Shown: positions 1 through 12,997 of the stretch, in pieces
Layout: each line of letters starts with the position of its first letter
Position numbering within the stretch: position 1 is the first letter of the stretch
Assembly: GCA_023101885.1 (NCBI GenBank)
Contig: JALPQD010000241.1
Coordinates: forward strand, 806,001-870,000
Direction of reading: 5' to 3'
DNA from: Typhlomys cinereus
Lineage: Eukaryota; Chordata; Mammalia; Rodentia; Platacanthomyidae
DNA length: 64,000 nt
Notes under the pieces: model-generated
Database searches by the model: none
Told to the model about the DNA's origin: nothing
The model's input: only the letters and a program-made list of their open reading frames with translations
Program-made: the position numbers and the translations under genes

Positions 1-1000
1 GGCTAAGTGTATGTGGCTCTCTGTGCTCTGTGGCTCAGAAACCTGAGAAATTACCAAATGTTTGGAGGTTTCCATATCTTGCACTCTATAGGTATCTGAC
101 TTGAGGCTGGGACAACCTATGATTACTTGAACAAAAAGTATGTATCTGTGTAACCTGGATGACACTTTAGAATGCATGGTAATGGTGTTTCAATGAGCAC
201 AATTTAACCATTTCCATGCCCAACTTCTATTCTTCTTACCGCATTTTTTTTTTTTCTTTAGCTAAATGGTTCTGGACCCATTCTGCTGGATTTTCCTGGG
301 TCATTGCCACAAGTCTACAGCCTAACTAAATGTAGCTAAGTCACTACCTGAAGCATGCCCTGGAGCAACAGAACCTGTGGTGTGGCATGACATTCAACAG
401 ATCAGAAAAATATGGGCTGTTCGAAAAGGTGGTTGTGTCCAGCTGAGCTGCAGTCCTGCAAAACTCATCATTCTCTTTCTAAAGTCTACAAGGGAGCATT
501 TTCTTCCTGCCTGGAGAAGAATTTGAAGATCTGAGAAGTACAGTTGCCGAAACCACTTACAATTTTGTTTAATTTGTAGTCTAACATTCTATTCTTAGTG
601 GTATCACCACTCCAATATTCTTTTAGGCGGATTTTTCTTCCTTATACACCACAAAACCACAAACAAACAAACTTTTATATGGGATATAAACTAAACGACA
701 TGTAGTATGAAAGGTCGGGAATGATTTTTCATTGTGAAAAAGTGAATTACAAAACTATAAAGACTAGATGCAGGCTCTAATCTTTAAAAAACTTAAAATA
801 AAATTAATATGTGTATTTTTTCACTCACGGTTCATCAACACGTCTCTTTAAGTGTCACTTTATATTTATTTACCATAGAACTCAGATTTTTAGAAATGCT
901 TACATGCTCTTCATCTTGAACCATAAGTGGGCACCAGCTAAGACTTCCACCCAATGGATATGAGCCTTGTTCTACTCTTAGCTTGTTATAAAAACATTCA
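1..1000. other. Single-copy sequence, nothing recognised
   Basis: AT-rich sequence without a recognisable gene, RNA or repeat. A short T run lies near 245-256. The small frames here have no family resemblance. Confidence 0.6.
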
Positions 1001-1004
1001 TCCA

Positions 1005-1148
1005 GACATGCTACGGCAGGTCTACAAGCACAGCACGTGGAGGGTGGAAGCAGGAGGATCAGGAGCTCCATGTCACCCTCAACTCCTAGTGTGTTTAGGT
1101 CAGTTATGGTTGCATAAGACCTTATCCTGCAAAATAAAAACAAAATGA
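1005..1148 (+). mobile_element. Degenerate B1-like SINE
   Basis: The order of blocks matches a B1 (7SL-derived) SINE read on the plus strand: an 'agcac..ggaggg..gaagcaggaggatcaggag' type core, then a 'aagacc(t)t..cctgcaaaataaaaa' end with an A-rich tail. It is strongly diverged and no target duplication was found. Assignment is by pattern only. Confidence 0.5.
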
Positions 1149-1165
1149 TAATGAAAGTATTCATT

Positions 1166-1385
1166 TATAAAAGTATTTTATTTATTTGAAAGAGTTGGAG
1201 AAGGAAGAAGAGAAAAAAAGAATGAAGAGAGGAAGAGCGATGAGAGAAAGAGAGAGCATGAATGCTATGGCGCATAAGTGGAGGCCAGAAGACAGGTTTC
1301 AGAAGTCAGTATCTCCTTCTATCATGTGGGCTTCCTGGGCACTGAACTAAGATGACTAGCTTTGCTTATCCCTGCTGAACTATTC
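1166..1385 (-). mobile_element. Degenerate rodent tRNA-derived SINE (B2/B3-like)
   Basis: On the plus strand it starts with a T-rich tail (tattttatttatttg), continues through GA-rich sequence, and then reads 'catgtgggcttcctgggcactgaact', the reversed B-box side of a tRNA-like SINE head. The same core recurs at 46148-46325. The head at 1350-1385 is badly decayed. Confidence 0.45.
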
Positions 1386-1811
1386 CATTAGTTCCAGAAG
1401 CATTCATTTTTTTAACTTCCCCACAATTTTCTTTTTTTCTAGCAACACTTTATGTTCTGATGAACAGTTTGATTCATAATAGTTCACAAAAGTCATGCAA
1501 ATAATAGAGCAGGAGATAAAGACATTGGATACTAAGGGATGTTAGTTTTTATAGTCAGGGATGCTGTGGCACATTTAAGGAAAAGAAAAAGTCAATGGTA
1601 TATGTCCGAAATCAAGTGATAGTTCCATAGGGATGGCTGATTTAGAAATATTCCTCTTACTCTCCTCCCAAGAAAATTCCATATTGCAATATTTGATTAT
1701 CAACCTCTCTTCTTGACGTATTTATCATAGTAAGCCTTAGGAGCGAGTCTACACATCATTTAGAGAATAAACAGCTTGAATTTCAGCAGTTAGGGAAAAC
1801 TTTAGAATGTA
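1386..1811. other. Single-copy sequence, nothing recognised
   Basis: No recognisable gene or repeat beyond short T runs. Confidence 0.55.
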
Positions 1812-1828
1812 AGAACATGATTAATTTT
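1812..1828. repeat. Target-site duplication, left copy (SINE copy 1)
   Basis: agaacatgattaatttt, identical to 2141-2157 on the other side of the SINE. Confidence 0.93.
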
Positions 1829-2140
1829 TTTAAACTTTTTTTTTAATTTTTTTTATCATTATTATTATTTATTCAACTGTGTGCATATGCGTGTGTATGT
1901 GCGTGTGCGCGGCTGTTTGTGTGTGTGTCTGTGTATGTGTAGAACCACGGACGAATTCGCGAATCACCATGGACGCCTCCATCTCCTTCTGCCCCGGGAT
2001 TCACAGGCTCCGCCCACCAGGACCAGAAACGCAGGCCGCCCCCGCTTCTGCCTGGCGTCTATACGTGGGATCTGGGATCCGAACTCAGGACCTTCCGCCT
2101 GCAAGGCGGAGGCTTAACCCCTGAGCCACCTCTCCAGCCC
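1829..2140 (-). mobile_element. Young tRNA-derived SINE (EcoRI-site family), copy 1
   Basis: A 312-bp SINE on the minus strand. Read from its 5' end it starts ggctggagaggtggctcag, has an A-box-like TGGCTCAGGGG (2118-2128) and a B-box-like AGTTCGGATCC (2075-2085), as expected of an internal RNA polymerase III promoter of tRNA origin. The body follows with a GAATTC site, then a CA-rich stretch and an A-rich tail, seen as T runs at 1829-1853. It is bounded by an exact 17-bp duplication, agaacatgattaatttt, at 1812-1828 and 2141-2157, so the limits are firm. Its GC-rich body stands out from the AT-rich surroundings and keeps many CpGs. This and the duplication indicate a recent L1-mediated insertion. 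Confidence 0.93.
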
Positions 2141-2157
2141 AGAACATGATTAATTTT
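2141..2157. repeat. Target-site duplication, right copy (SINE copy 1)
   Basis: Exact copy of 1812-1828. It directly abuts the SINE 5' end. Confidence 0.93.
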
Positions 2158-3473
2158 AGCTCCATATTTTACATGGATTCATGACATTGAGTATTTAGTT
2201 TCCATAAATCAGACTAACCCTATTTTCTAAGGGGCTCTGAAGCTTTGGCTACTGATCAAGTCATTTCTGGTATAGTCAGACAAACTGAGCTGTCTGACTA
2301 GAAGGGATGATGGTGAGGATAGCTCTCTGTAAAGGGTATGACTACAAAATTATTCAAAAACAGTCCCTGTCATTTCTGTCTGCTGCTCCTAGAAACTGAA
2401 GGTATCCTCCCCAAAGGAATCAGGCTTTTCAAAGACTTGCTATTTCCATAAGATGCACCCTTCGTTCTCATCCTTGGCTTGTGGAAACACCAAAGTGCTG
2501 AGAGACTGGAACCCAACCTTCTCTTCTTTCTTTCATGCCTCTGTTTCTTACCCACAGGGTTTGATGTGAGTGCAAGGCAAATTAAATTTTACTGAGATTT
2601 ATACACATTATTATGAATCTGTGCCTGTGTGGAGACCTCCTTATCCACAGGATCCTGAGGGGGAGATATGTTTTCTTTCCTTCTATTCCCCCTATTCATA
2701 GTAATTCAATTTAAAAATTTCGGAAAGTTTTTGATATTGTAGAGACCTTCACAAACTTCACTATACCCTGAGGATATCGACTCCTTATTGATTTACCTGT
2801 AACTCATACAAAATTTTCAATGTAACACATGGAACAATGGCAGGGAATGGAAAGTGAACAATGGTCAAGTATCTCATGAGGGACTTATCATGGGTATTAT
2901 AGTCTATGCATGTGATCTGCTTTGATTCAGGTGGTATTTCCATTGTTATAAATAACTCTTATTTGCTAAACTCAGAATGACTGCATAGACTATCATCTGA
3001 CAGTGAAGCATGGGGCACAGCAAAATAAGGTTTGAGGAGATGATTAGGCCACACTGGATGAACATATGTTACCTGAACATCAGAATGATGTTCACTGTCA
3101 GGTTGATGGCCATAGCTCATAAGCAGATGTATGCAAAGGAAAGTACTTACTAGATTACAGACCTTCTAGCTATCTCTCTCAGAAGTCAGATCCCACCCCT
3201 GCATATTTGCTCCTTGCTTTCTGGCCTTGCTCTGCATCCCTCTTGCAGCTGTAACTCAGCTCAAGCCCCTTCCCTGAAGTCCAGTACCAAAACAGCTTAA
3301 ATTATAGCCGGTTTTTACTTTCCCAACTCTGGCACATAGACCAAGTTAAACACGTCACTGAAATAAAACTTTTCAACCATATCCTGGTAAAGCCATGAAA
3401 ATTAGAAGTCTCTTTTGTTACTGGGAATCAGGGGATTCTGAAATTTGGAAGAGACTTCTCAGAAGACTTCAGA
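2158..3473. other. Single-copy sequence, nothing recognised
   Basis: No gene or clear repeat. The part from about 3120 leads into the CT microsatellite and could belong to the LTR-like element at 3597-3720, but I see no boundary to prove it. Confidence 0.5.
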
Positions 3474-3587
<114 letters not shown>

Positions 3588-3596
3588 AACAATTAG

Positions 3597-3720
3597 CTAT
3601 TTTTCTCCCACTTTAAGCTATCATTCCTGTTCTAATGCTCTCTATCTAAAGGCCAAACCATGGCTCCTACAGACACAAAGCAGCTCTCTGTCCCAATAAA
3701 ACTCAATTCTTAAGGTTATC
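3597..3720 (+). mobile_element. LTR-like fragment with AATAAA
   Basis: Contains ttaagctatcattcctgttc, then 'taatgctctc', a 'catggctcct' block and a caataaaactc motif. The same ordered blocks recur at 21641-21795, so this is a dispersed repeat. The AATAAA context resembles the polyadenylation region of a retroviral LTR. The family is unknown to me and no coding part accompanies it. Confidence 0.45.
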
Positions 3721-3829
3721 TTCTGTTAGCTTCCTTTATCAACAAACCTCTACTCTTTGCATCAAATATTGTTATGACACTTGTGTCTTTAAACATGAAA
3801 TGTATGACTCAAATTCTGGGAATAAGTGA

Positions 3830-4050
3830 CTTTTGAATGTTTAGGCCTAAACAGAAATCTACAACACTCTATCCAAGATTCAGGGAACATTGTAGAAGAG
3901 GAAGCAGAAAGAAGAGCTGGAAGATGCTGCTGAACGTTCCCTACCTATTGCATTCATGAACTCACAAAAACTGACTAACTATGATATGGCATCTACCTTT
4001 CATTGTGGATAGAAGAGAAGACAGTAACATCTAATAGTCACTGGAGAAAG
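3830..4050 (+). mobile_element. L1 3'UTR fragment (old rodent Lx-like)
   Basis: Resembles the start of rodent L1 3'UTRs: a 'ggcctaaac..' block, then 'gattcagggaacattgtagaagagg', then a 'gaactcacaaaaactg' block. A similar block occurs at about 15700-15870. Diverged and truncated. Confidence 0.5.
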
Positions 4051-4364
4051 GGGTATAATTTTCTTCAGTGATATAACCACTAGTAAGTTTTCCATGCTCC
4101 TGCAAATAATCCTCACATAATGCCTTTCTAAGCAACACTAAATGAACTCAATGACTCACAGAAAGAAAAGAAAGTGACATGAATGTGGGAAGGGTAACTT
4201 ATTGGAATAAGAGATTTAACAGCAAGTGTGTAATGGGATCAAAATCAAATACATGCTTGAAATTGTCAAATAATAAATGTAAACATTTATTAGGCATAAC
4301 TTAAAAGGCATAACAATAAACATGAATGTACAAGTTAAAACATGATTACTAGGAGCAAGTAGCA
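4051..4364. other. Single-copy sequence, nothing recognised
   Basis: AT-rich, no gene or repeat recognised. Confidence 0.5.
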
Positions 4365-4705
4365 CTATAGTTTGAATTAAAAATCTGTATAGTAAGGTCT
4401 TGGTATCAAACTTTTCCCTTCAGTGACAGCTGTTAGAATCTTCAGAAGATGGGACCCACGTAGGAAGTTAAGAGAGGTTATTAGGTTTCCAACAACTTCT
4501 ATTTCCTCATCATCAAGAGCTGAGCATCTTCCTTGATGACATGGTCTCATCATGATATGCGGCTCTGCCCAAGCCCAAAGTAATGGTTCAATTAACTGTG
4601 AATTGAAACCTCCAAAGCCATGGGCATAAGTAACCTAAGCTGTTTCCAATTTGGTTGTTCTAAGTTATTTTGCCATAGTGATGAAAAACTGATAAAGTAT
4701 GATAC
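4365..4705 (+). mobile_element. ERVL-MaLR LTR, diverged
   Basis: Layout of a mammalian MaLR solo LTR: a 'tagtttgaatt' start, 'gatgggaccc' and 'ttaggtttcc' blocks in the first half, 'attgaaacctccaaagccatgggc' in the second half, and an end of 'ttattttgccatagtgatgaaaaactgataaag'-type order. Assigned from memory of the family; no internal region is present. Confidence 0.65.
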
Positions 4706-7700
4706 AGATGTGCTGTATAAGCAATAGACACATATGACATTACATATGCATCTTATTTTTGTTTTTTAATTGAAAATTACTTTTACAAGGAAGAACATTC
4801 ACATAAACAGATTAATTGGAATGAAATTATTATCAATATCTTAAATGCCTGCTGTGATCAAAGTCCTTCAAAGTGAGTATGAACACTCTATCAACTTTTG
4901 TCACCTTCTTCACGTGTTCGCTCAATAGAATTTTGGTACCCAATAATCTTCTATTCAGTGACTTGGCAATATATGTAACCTGGCAGGACAAATGAACTCT
5001 CATGATCTGATATCTACTTATTTCTTTCTGTAAAAATCCAATTATATTCTCAAACATAATCCCTCCATCAAAGTTAAGTCACTTTCTTCCCTCTCTTCAA
5101 ATCCTTCTGAGAATTTTGTAATCCTTTAACTTGACCTTCATGGACCCCATCTGAGACACAATCCTTCTAGCACAGTTACCTGAAACTTCCTCCAAGTCTT
5201 AACACAAAACCCACCTGGCATCTCCCTCATAGAAACATTCAAGATCTAGCAGGTTATAAATAATTATTCATTTTATTTCAGTATACTTGCACAATTACAT
5301 TTTCCTGTAGAGGTCAGAGACATGTTTTGTATTAATCTGTAAACAACTTAGGTCCTTATCCCTGGCCTTATACACATTAAAAATTCAAAACAAATGATAA
5401 TTAAATACTAGCAAAACAACCCCTGTGTTTAAACTCACAGAAAATGCACTCTTTTCCAATATTGGGAATAACCAAATATCTCTGCAATTTTTTTACTTGG
5501 CGAATATACTGCAACTGAAGGTCTGTGACTGTTTCAGAGAATTCATTCCTTGGCTTTGAAACTGCAAGAATGACAAGAACTAGTTGGGGGTATTTACTTT
5601 CAAGATCATTTACTAAAATTTTAAGTTAATTGGCAATTTTACATGAGATTCTGTTTCACTTGCCAAAGGCAGATATTTGTGTTCTGTTTTACTTCGTGAT
5701 CTATTTTATTTTATGTTCTATTATACTTCTTTCTTTATAGCTACAGCAGTGTAGCTCAGAGTGCATCAAGCTGTTTACAGTTGAGATGAAAAAAGCAGAA
5801 ATGGATAGAAGTCCAAACTGTGCAGTATGCAGTGGATGTTTGGGAGTCAGCATGGAAAAATAAATAAATAAATAAGCTATGCTATATAAAGGCTCTATTT
5901 TGTTATCTTGGGAATTGTCTTCCAAACTCTATGTTTCCATTCAGGCTCTCAGGTTTCAGATAAAAGGATTGAGTGTTGCTATTGTTACAGACTAAAAGAA
6001 TTCTTCACATAGGCCTTTTTCTTGTAAGAACAAAATCAAATCTCCTTGCTTTCTCAAACACCAGGGGATTCTGAGAAATTTACAGAGCAATGAATTCTGA
6101 TCACAGTTGTAGGAAGAAAACCAGATGGCTCTTGGCTCCAGAGTAACACCAGTGATGCCACGAGTCACTGTTGATGGGGCAAAACCACAGCTCTGTGGTT
6201 GCCTCATTCTATTTTAGTTAGAATAAGCACATGTGCGTTCCCTATAGGCAATCTACTTCATCACCCACATCTTTCCTGATGTGGGATTGTCAAGTCAAAG
6301 TAGTGAAGGGCATGAATGCCTTAGAAACCCCTGAAAGAATTATTGCATGATTGAAATAAGAATGAAGTACTTGTGCTGACTAGACATGGAGCATGAGATT
6401 GTTTTCTGGTAAGTAGGTAATTATCAACATCTGGCATTCTAAGAGTTGCAAGGTGTTTAGAAAGGTCCTTTTGTCATATCAGCCTATGGTGAAGAAAACT
6501 GGTCTTTTTACAAGAAGAGAGGAAGTTATATGAATCTTCTGAGATTGTCTCCCCTAACTCTGATAAACCAATTTTAATTTATCTCACATTCAATTCTGAG
6601 GTAGTTTAATTAATGGAGAATTAACTGAAAGAATCAATTTTACTATAAACATGGGTATTGACTTTCAAAGAAACATTTTGATTGGAACAGTTAAAATGCC
6701 TCAGCTTGATTTGGACTAGTAAACAAAAATAAAGTTACAATTTTTACATGATACTTATGGATTTCATCTGAATATCCACATATTAGTACAATAGAAGAAA
6801 GTGTCTGAGGATTACAATCACATTGGCACCTTGAGAGCAATCTGTCAAAAGCAAGTCAGAGAAAGTTTGTCATATGACTCAAAATAAATATTACTGTAGA
6901 AGCAGATAAGGTCCTATATGACAACATAATGAAATTTGCTATAGGATATATGAAAAGAAAATTTAATGTAATGTGCAACTGGTTATGGCAACTTGGCATA
7001 AGGAAGAAGTAAATATCACTAAGCAAAACTATGACAGTCTGTTGTAAGAATTACAACCAATATCATCTCTGTGTGCATAAATTTGTATTACACATTATAT
7101 GTAATTAAACTGTTATATATTATAATTTATTTCAAACCTTCTCTAGTGCAAATGAAGATGTTATTGTTAAATAGATGCTTTAACATCATCTATAGCACAT
7201 GTTCTATTAGAGAATTACTGAGCAGCATAATGTTAGTAAGAATAAGCACATAAAACCAACATCTACTGTATTTGAAAGAGTGAGAGGCATTTGCTAGATA
7301 CTTTAAATAAATTATGTCATTTAACTCAATGGCATTGCTTGGTAATGTGCCTTTAACTTTTGATTTCACCACATAAGTGTTCCAGTCCTGATTTATTATT
7401 CTGTGTGCTTCGACCATATCAATCTTAAACTCACAAACATCCTTAGAGCCACTAATTTATTTAGTCTGTGCACTCATTCAACAAACATTCATCAAATATT
7501 CTTTGTTTTATTTATCAATCCATTATTTAAAAAAGAAGGTAGAAAAGAAAAGGGATTTGTCATCTACCTATCACATACTGGGAGCTAAAATTGCTCTGGG
7601 CGAAGGAGAATATAGGGGAATGAGGTAGTTGGGAACAGATAGGCTTAGAGCTTAGTAACAGTGATGTACAGAGAATGAGCTGAGCTCAGTTAACAGTGGA

Positions 7701-8950
7701 TGTACAATGATCTGGCAGGGCAACAAGCAGTACGTCTTGAAAGCATAATGGCTGGAACCAAAAAACTTCAACCACAGAGAAGCTGCCCCTAGCAGAAGCA
7801 GGTGAGCATTTATCTAAGTGAGGGAAAGGCACCATGGGATGAACAACAATATGTACAAGGTGATTGCAGTTGTCCACACAATTTGAGCATGTCCCAAGAG
7901 CTAGAAGCCCAGGCTGTGTGTGGTCCTGATAAGACAAGAAGTAGGGAGGAGGGCACCCCAGGCTAAGGGGGACAATTAGTCAGAGAGAGGAAGTCAGACT
8001 TGATTTTATAGGTCATTTCACTTTGCATTTATAAAGAAGATACTGAAGCACACTCTATTTCATTAGCATGAGACATAATTATTTAAATATAACTTGTTAG
8101 AAATTAGATGTTCAATTTTAAAACATAATTAATTGGAGCAATGTATTAAATGATAATATTTGGCATCTATTAATGAGGATATAATTATATGTGTTATTTA
8201 AAAACTTAGCGCAATACCAATATTTTCTCATAAAATGAAGTGAGGCATGATAACAAAAAAAAGAAAACTCTCCACAACATGACTGAATTCATTTCAGAAT
8301 CAATGTCTCTGGCAAAACCAACTCACATTGGATAATCAATTTAAAACTATTTCCATACAAACTTTCATAAGTGTAAGTAAAATTTGGAATCATTTCTATA
8401 GGAAATATATCTTTTAAAATGTGGATAAGGGAAATTTCCATCAGACTCATGCAAATTATATTTTAAAGGACGTTCTTCCTTTCAAAGTACCTTTGGAGTT
8501 GGAAATTCTACAAGGGACCAAGAAGTTGATTCTTAGTCAGTATACTGTCAATCTAGCTTTATGGTATACTTAACATACACCAGTCACCATATTTAACATT
8601 CTGTATCTACAGTTAATTTCACTTTCAGAAAAGTCCTTTGTGCTGTGTGAGTTAATGGCTGCTAATATGTCTAATTTTTATGTGATCAAAGTGAAGCTAA
8701 AAATACTAGGTGTCTTTTTAAGGTTATTCAGGTATGGCTAGCATTGTTGGAACCAACTGATATTGTTATGGATAGTTCTATACCAGGAGAAATTATATGC
8801 TGCCTTAACAAACGATTCCATTATCCTCAATACAAGGAGGCATTTAATGTGTCCATAGACTTACTTGCTGTTTGAGCTGAATGCAGTTTTTCAGTGGCAT
8901 ATTTTCATTCTTCCTTATCTGTTATCTATAAAACAACCTATATGGGAAAG
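4706..8950. other. Long single-copy AT-rich stretch
   Basis: About 4.2 kb with no gene, splice-supported exon or confident repeat. Open frames are all under 90 codons, on both strands, with no recognisable domain. Part of 4830-5260 may be an ancient repeat but I cannot name it. Confidence 0.5.
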
Positions 8951-8954
8951 GAAG

Positions 8955-9130
8955 ACCTGTACCATAACTTTGTATTTGTTTGACTATAAAATGCCACCCC
9001 CAAGACCTATGAGTGTTAAAGACTTGGTCTCCATTCTGTGGCAATAACAGCAGGTGAACTATTTAAGAGATGGGACCCATTGGAAGGAAGGTTAATTAGG
9101 GGTGTGTCCTCCACAGAGGTTGTAGGGTAG
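8955..9130 (+). mobile_element. Probable MaLR-type LTR fragment
   Basis: Contains 'gactataaaatgccacccccaagacctatgagtgttaaagacttggtctcc' in the order seen in rodent MaLR LTR starts, then a 'gatgggaccca' block and 'ggtgtgtcctcc'. No boundaries could be set. Confidence 0.4.
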
Positions 9131-10142
9131 GAGCCTAGCACTGATTCCATTTTTTTTTCTTCCCAGTACACAGAGATGAGAAGGCCTCCTCTGTCATGTT
9201 CTGATTAATATAGTTTATTTAATACACTTGTCTAAGTGTAGGGAAGTCTAGCATGTTCTTCCCCACGAAATTACTGTCATGGAATTCAGCATGTACAAGT
9301 ACTTGGATTAGTTGCTATGTTTTATAGGTCAATAGAAGTGTCTATTTTGTGTGTTTACATCTCATGCAATTAGATCTCTCAGTGGAATGGTAAGTCATGA
9401 CCAGTGTACAGAGTGACAGGAAAGAAAGGCTAAAGAAAGGACAGATAGGACTTTACTGAAGTGCTACAAGCAGGAAGGCAGGTCTGTTTTTCCAAGCGTT
9501 CAGAAGGAGAAGTTGGATTTTTTTTCCAAACTAAAATAAACAGAAACCCAAGTGACTACAGGGAGCAAGAAAATGAGACTTGTGAGGATGCTGAGATTTC
9601 TACTAAAAGCCATTGAGAGCCTTCCATGGGGCAAGGTGGAGTCACTGGTAAAAGGTTTTTCCCAACATGGAAGATTTTCTCCACACTTTTGAAGAGCTCA
9701 TTCTATATCTCATGTGTGATTACACACTAATTTAAGAAATGCACTTCTGTTTCAAATCAACACATTAAAAAGACAAAGTAACAAAGCTCAGGCTGGCAAA
9801 GATGCAGCATGGAAATTAGCTTCTGATGAAGGAGGTAAAAGAACTGCCTGCTCCCACATGGACCAACTCTGAAGCTTGTCAGTATGTTGTGCGGTTACTG
9901 TTCTGCACAGATCTCTAATCAACTCAGCCAGGAGTCAGGCTCAGGGCCAGACACCAGATGTGCTTGAGATGAACACACCGTCACTCCCCAATTATGACCC
10001 TCCGGGTTCTGGAGATGGTCAATTCAGTGGACTGTTGCAAGTGAAAATGATGTGGGCTGGATGATAAAGTTGGGGAGGTGGATGATGTTCTGTAAAGGGA
10101 TGTAATCTGACCTAGTGTATGTCTAAGTCCACTGCTTGTACA
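9131..10142. other. Single-copy sequence, nothing recognised
   Basis: No gene or repeat recognised. Confidence 0.5.
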
Positions 10143-10720
10143 TAAACACACACACGTGACTCATACCTACATATGTACATATATACAATTATAAATAAAC
10201 AAACACATGAACACATTACCACACATATAAACACATACTTATTTTCAACTGAACACAATCAGATGTATATAGAAACGGTCAAATCACATACATGTGAAAT
10301 GAGTTCATCCTCCTATATATGCTCACCCCATACAGAAATGTACCATATGCACATTCACATCTGCACATACTTACCATACCCACACATGTGCATACATGCA
10401 GATACACAGAGACCTGCACTCATGTTTAAAGTCACGTAAAAGTATACATGCCTGCATATATTTGTATACCTACAAATGTCTACACATATAATCATATAGT
10501 TAAGCAGTATAGATATGCATGCATTACATATGTTTACCTGTGTACTGACACATACACGCATGTCTTCCACCACATATACACACCCAAACAATAAATTAAG
10601 TGTATTTAAATTCCTACAGGAACATACATGCACATTCTCATCTTTCCACAAATGTATGAATGAATCCACATCTATAGTTCACATGCACACATTTATAGGC
10701 ATACGTGTGGACATATATGC
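10143..10720. repeat. Degenerate CA/TA-rich simple sequence
   Basis: About 580 bp dominated by imperfect (CA)n and (TACA)n words such as acatatgtacatatatac and cacacatgtgcatacatgc. The 88-116 codon frames on both strands across this region come from this composition and are not genes. Confidence 0.75.
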
Positions 10721-11641
10721 TCACACCTCTTCCAAGCTTGCTCACAGGGTAGTTCTAGCTCCTACTGGACTCTTTTCCTTCTGCTGGCCACCCTTGCTCT
10801 CTCCTAGAGCACACCATGTGTTTCTAAATGTTTCCATCCACTACTTCCATGCTGCAGTCTTATAAATTGGCTTCCCTGTTTCTCTTTGGTCCTGATAATT
10901 GAATTGATAGTTTTGAATAACACTTATCATCAATGCCAGTTCTAAACCAAGTGTCTTCAATAGTGAGGACATGAATTCTGTGAATGAAATAATGTCCTAC
11001 GTCATTATTGATATTATCATAGATTTCACTTTCCAAATGCACTTAGATCAAAGGAAGTTTTTGTTGGTCTCTATGATAGATTGTGCAAGCTTTGAGACTC
11101 TCTCTGTCTGTTGTTAGTGGGAAGAAGATAAGAAAATAAAACGTTTCAAGTCTTTACTATGTTCCTTCTCAGTGATTTCACTGTGTTCTGAGTTTTCTCT
11201 CACTGAAGCATGGTCTGGTAAAGAAAGCTTCACTAGTGCCCAGAGCTGGGGAAGCAGGTTGCTCCCTTATCTCCATATCCCCTGCCCCAGCTGTTCACTT
11301 TCTGCTGCCTGCTTTTCCAAGGACAGTGGAGTTTCTCTGCAGCCAAAAGAAAAAAAAAAGGCATAAAAGGCCCTGCAGATACCTGGCATCTTCCACCGAG
11401 TGACTAAAGATGAGGTGGTTGCCACTCAGAGTACTGGCTCCTTCCCTGTGGCCACCTCTGACAAACACCCACCATCAGCATGCAGCAGACCTAAAGAAAG
11501 AATGGTTTCATGACTGATCCTGGCAAGACTGAGCCACCCATGCTCTCTGCCTCCTCTTTGGAAACCTTGGAAATACCTTGCCAGAAAAATCCAGGATTAA
11601 TCCCTAAAGCACCCTTGGTACTCCACAGGGTCAAACAGTGC
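10721..11641. other. Single-copy sequence, nothing recognised
   Basis: No gene recognised. A short A run at 11350-11359 is the only low-complexity part. Confidence 0.5.
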
Positions 11642-11672
11642 CCCCACACACACAGACACAGACACAGACACA

Positions 11673-11721
<49 letters not shown>

Positions 11722-11727
11722 ACAATA
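11642..11727. repeat. (CA)n microsatellite with CAGACA variants
   Basis: Begins with cacagacacagacacagaca variants and becomes pure CA until a TA interruption near 11717. Confidence 0.95.
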
Positions 11728-12247
11728 CATAAAGTTTAAGAAATACTTTTCTAGGACCTAATATCAAAAGGAAGATATATTGTGGGGATCCTATGTTAAT
11801 TAGTTTTCCAGAGTTCCTTGAGCAATTACAACTGGCAACATTTGTAATTGATTTGCCCGGATTAAAAATAGATGCTTTGGTACATCAGTAAAGTGAGAAG
11901 TAAGGTCAGGGAGGCTTGGGAGAAGTAGAAAGAAGTGTCTTACTGTAGAAGACCAGGAGCAAGCTGGACTCAGCATAAGTCCCAGATGACAACCCTTTAG
12001 AACAAAGTCCATCCAATAGGCTTCTGGGCCTGCACTCAGCAAATTAAGCCCATTCTCCAGGGAAAATCGTCTGGAATGGCTGAATTTCCCCTATCAGATG
12101 AACCCATCTCTCCAGCCAGCAGAGTTGTTGCTAATCCAGGTGGGCAAGAACTCAGATCCTCACCTCAGCCTAACATTAGATAGTGAGTGAGTGGCCAGGT
12201 AATGAGAGCAGTAAAACTAAAAATCAGGCATTTTGCAAAGCAGATTG
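11728..12247. other. Mostly single-copy; possible SINE scrap
   Basis: A short 'catctctccagcc' word with a 'aagaactcagatcctca' block at 12107-12160 resembles a reversed SINE head, too short to name. The remainder shows nothing. Confidence 0.4.
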
Positions 12248-12263
12248 AAAGACTCCTTCCCTT
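12248..12263. repeat. Target-site duplication, left copy (L1 A)
   Basis: aaagactccttccctt, matching aaagagtccttccctt at 14455-14470 with one mismatch in 16. Confidence 0.8.
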
Positions 12264-12985
12264 CCTTCTCACCACATCCTCTCCAGCATTTGTTCTTGTT
12301 TGTATTGTGGATTTTTGCCATCCTGACCAAGTGAGATGATAATCTCAGGGAGGTTTTGATTTGCATTTCCCTGATGGCTAAGGATGTGGAGCATTTTTTA
12401 AGATATTTGTTAAACATTTTAATTTTGTCCCTGGTAAAGTTTCTTTCGAGTTCCAAGGCCCATTTTTTATTTGGGCCATTTGTTTCCTTGGTGTTTAGTT
12501 TTCTAAGTTCTTTGTGCTACTCTGGATAATAGAGCTCTATCAGATATGTGGTTAGTGAAGATTTTCTCCCATTCTGTGAGTTGCCTTTGTGCTTGAGTTA
12601 CAATTGCTTTATCTGGACAGAAGCTCTTTAATTTCATAAGATCCCATATGTTGAGTGTTGGTTGAATTGACTGTGCTATTGGATTTCCGATTAGGAACTG
12701 TTGGCCTAGTCCAATCAGCTCGAGGGAATTCCCTACCCTTTCGATTAAGGTTTTTATAGTCTCTGGCCTTATATCTAGGTCCTTGATCCATTTGGAATTA
12801 AGTCTTGTACATGGTGACAAATATGAGTTGAGTTTTAATCTTCTGCATGTGGAGATCCAGTTTTGCCAGCACCATTTGTTGAAGATGCTGTTCTTTTTCC
12901 ATTGGATTTTTTGGGACCCTTTGTCAAAGATCAAATGGCTGCAATGCATTTGATGTATTACAAATGGCTTACAATGCAGGCTTAT
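12264..12985 (-). pseudogene. L1 ORF2 remnant, inverted segment
   Basis: Minus-strand translation gives the L1 ORF2 stretch downstream of the reverse transcriptase domain. NSKWIKDLDIRPETIKTL, LMKLKSFC and TEWEKIF lie in one frame (about 12503-12985); SLAIREMQIKT and CWRGCGE lie in a shifted frame (about 12270-12420). Stops and frameshifts break it and the endonuclease and reverse transcriptase domains are absent, so it is dead. Its orientation is opposite to the rest of the element. Confidence 0.88.
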
Positions 12986-12997
12986 ACAAGCACTCTG

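Noticed and set aside
10143..10720. CRISPR-like look of regularly spaced short words
   Set aside because: The words are degenerate CA/TA simple sequence without constant repeats or unique equal-length spacers.
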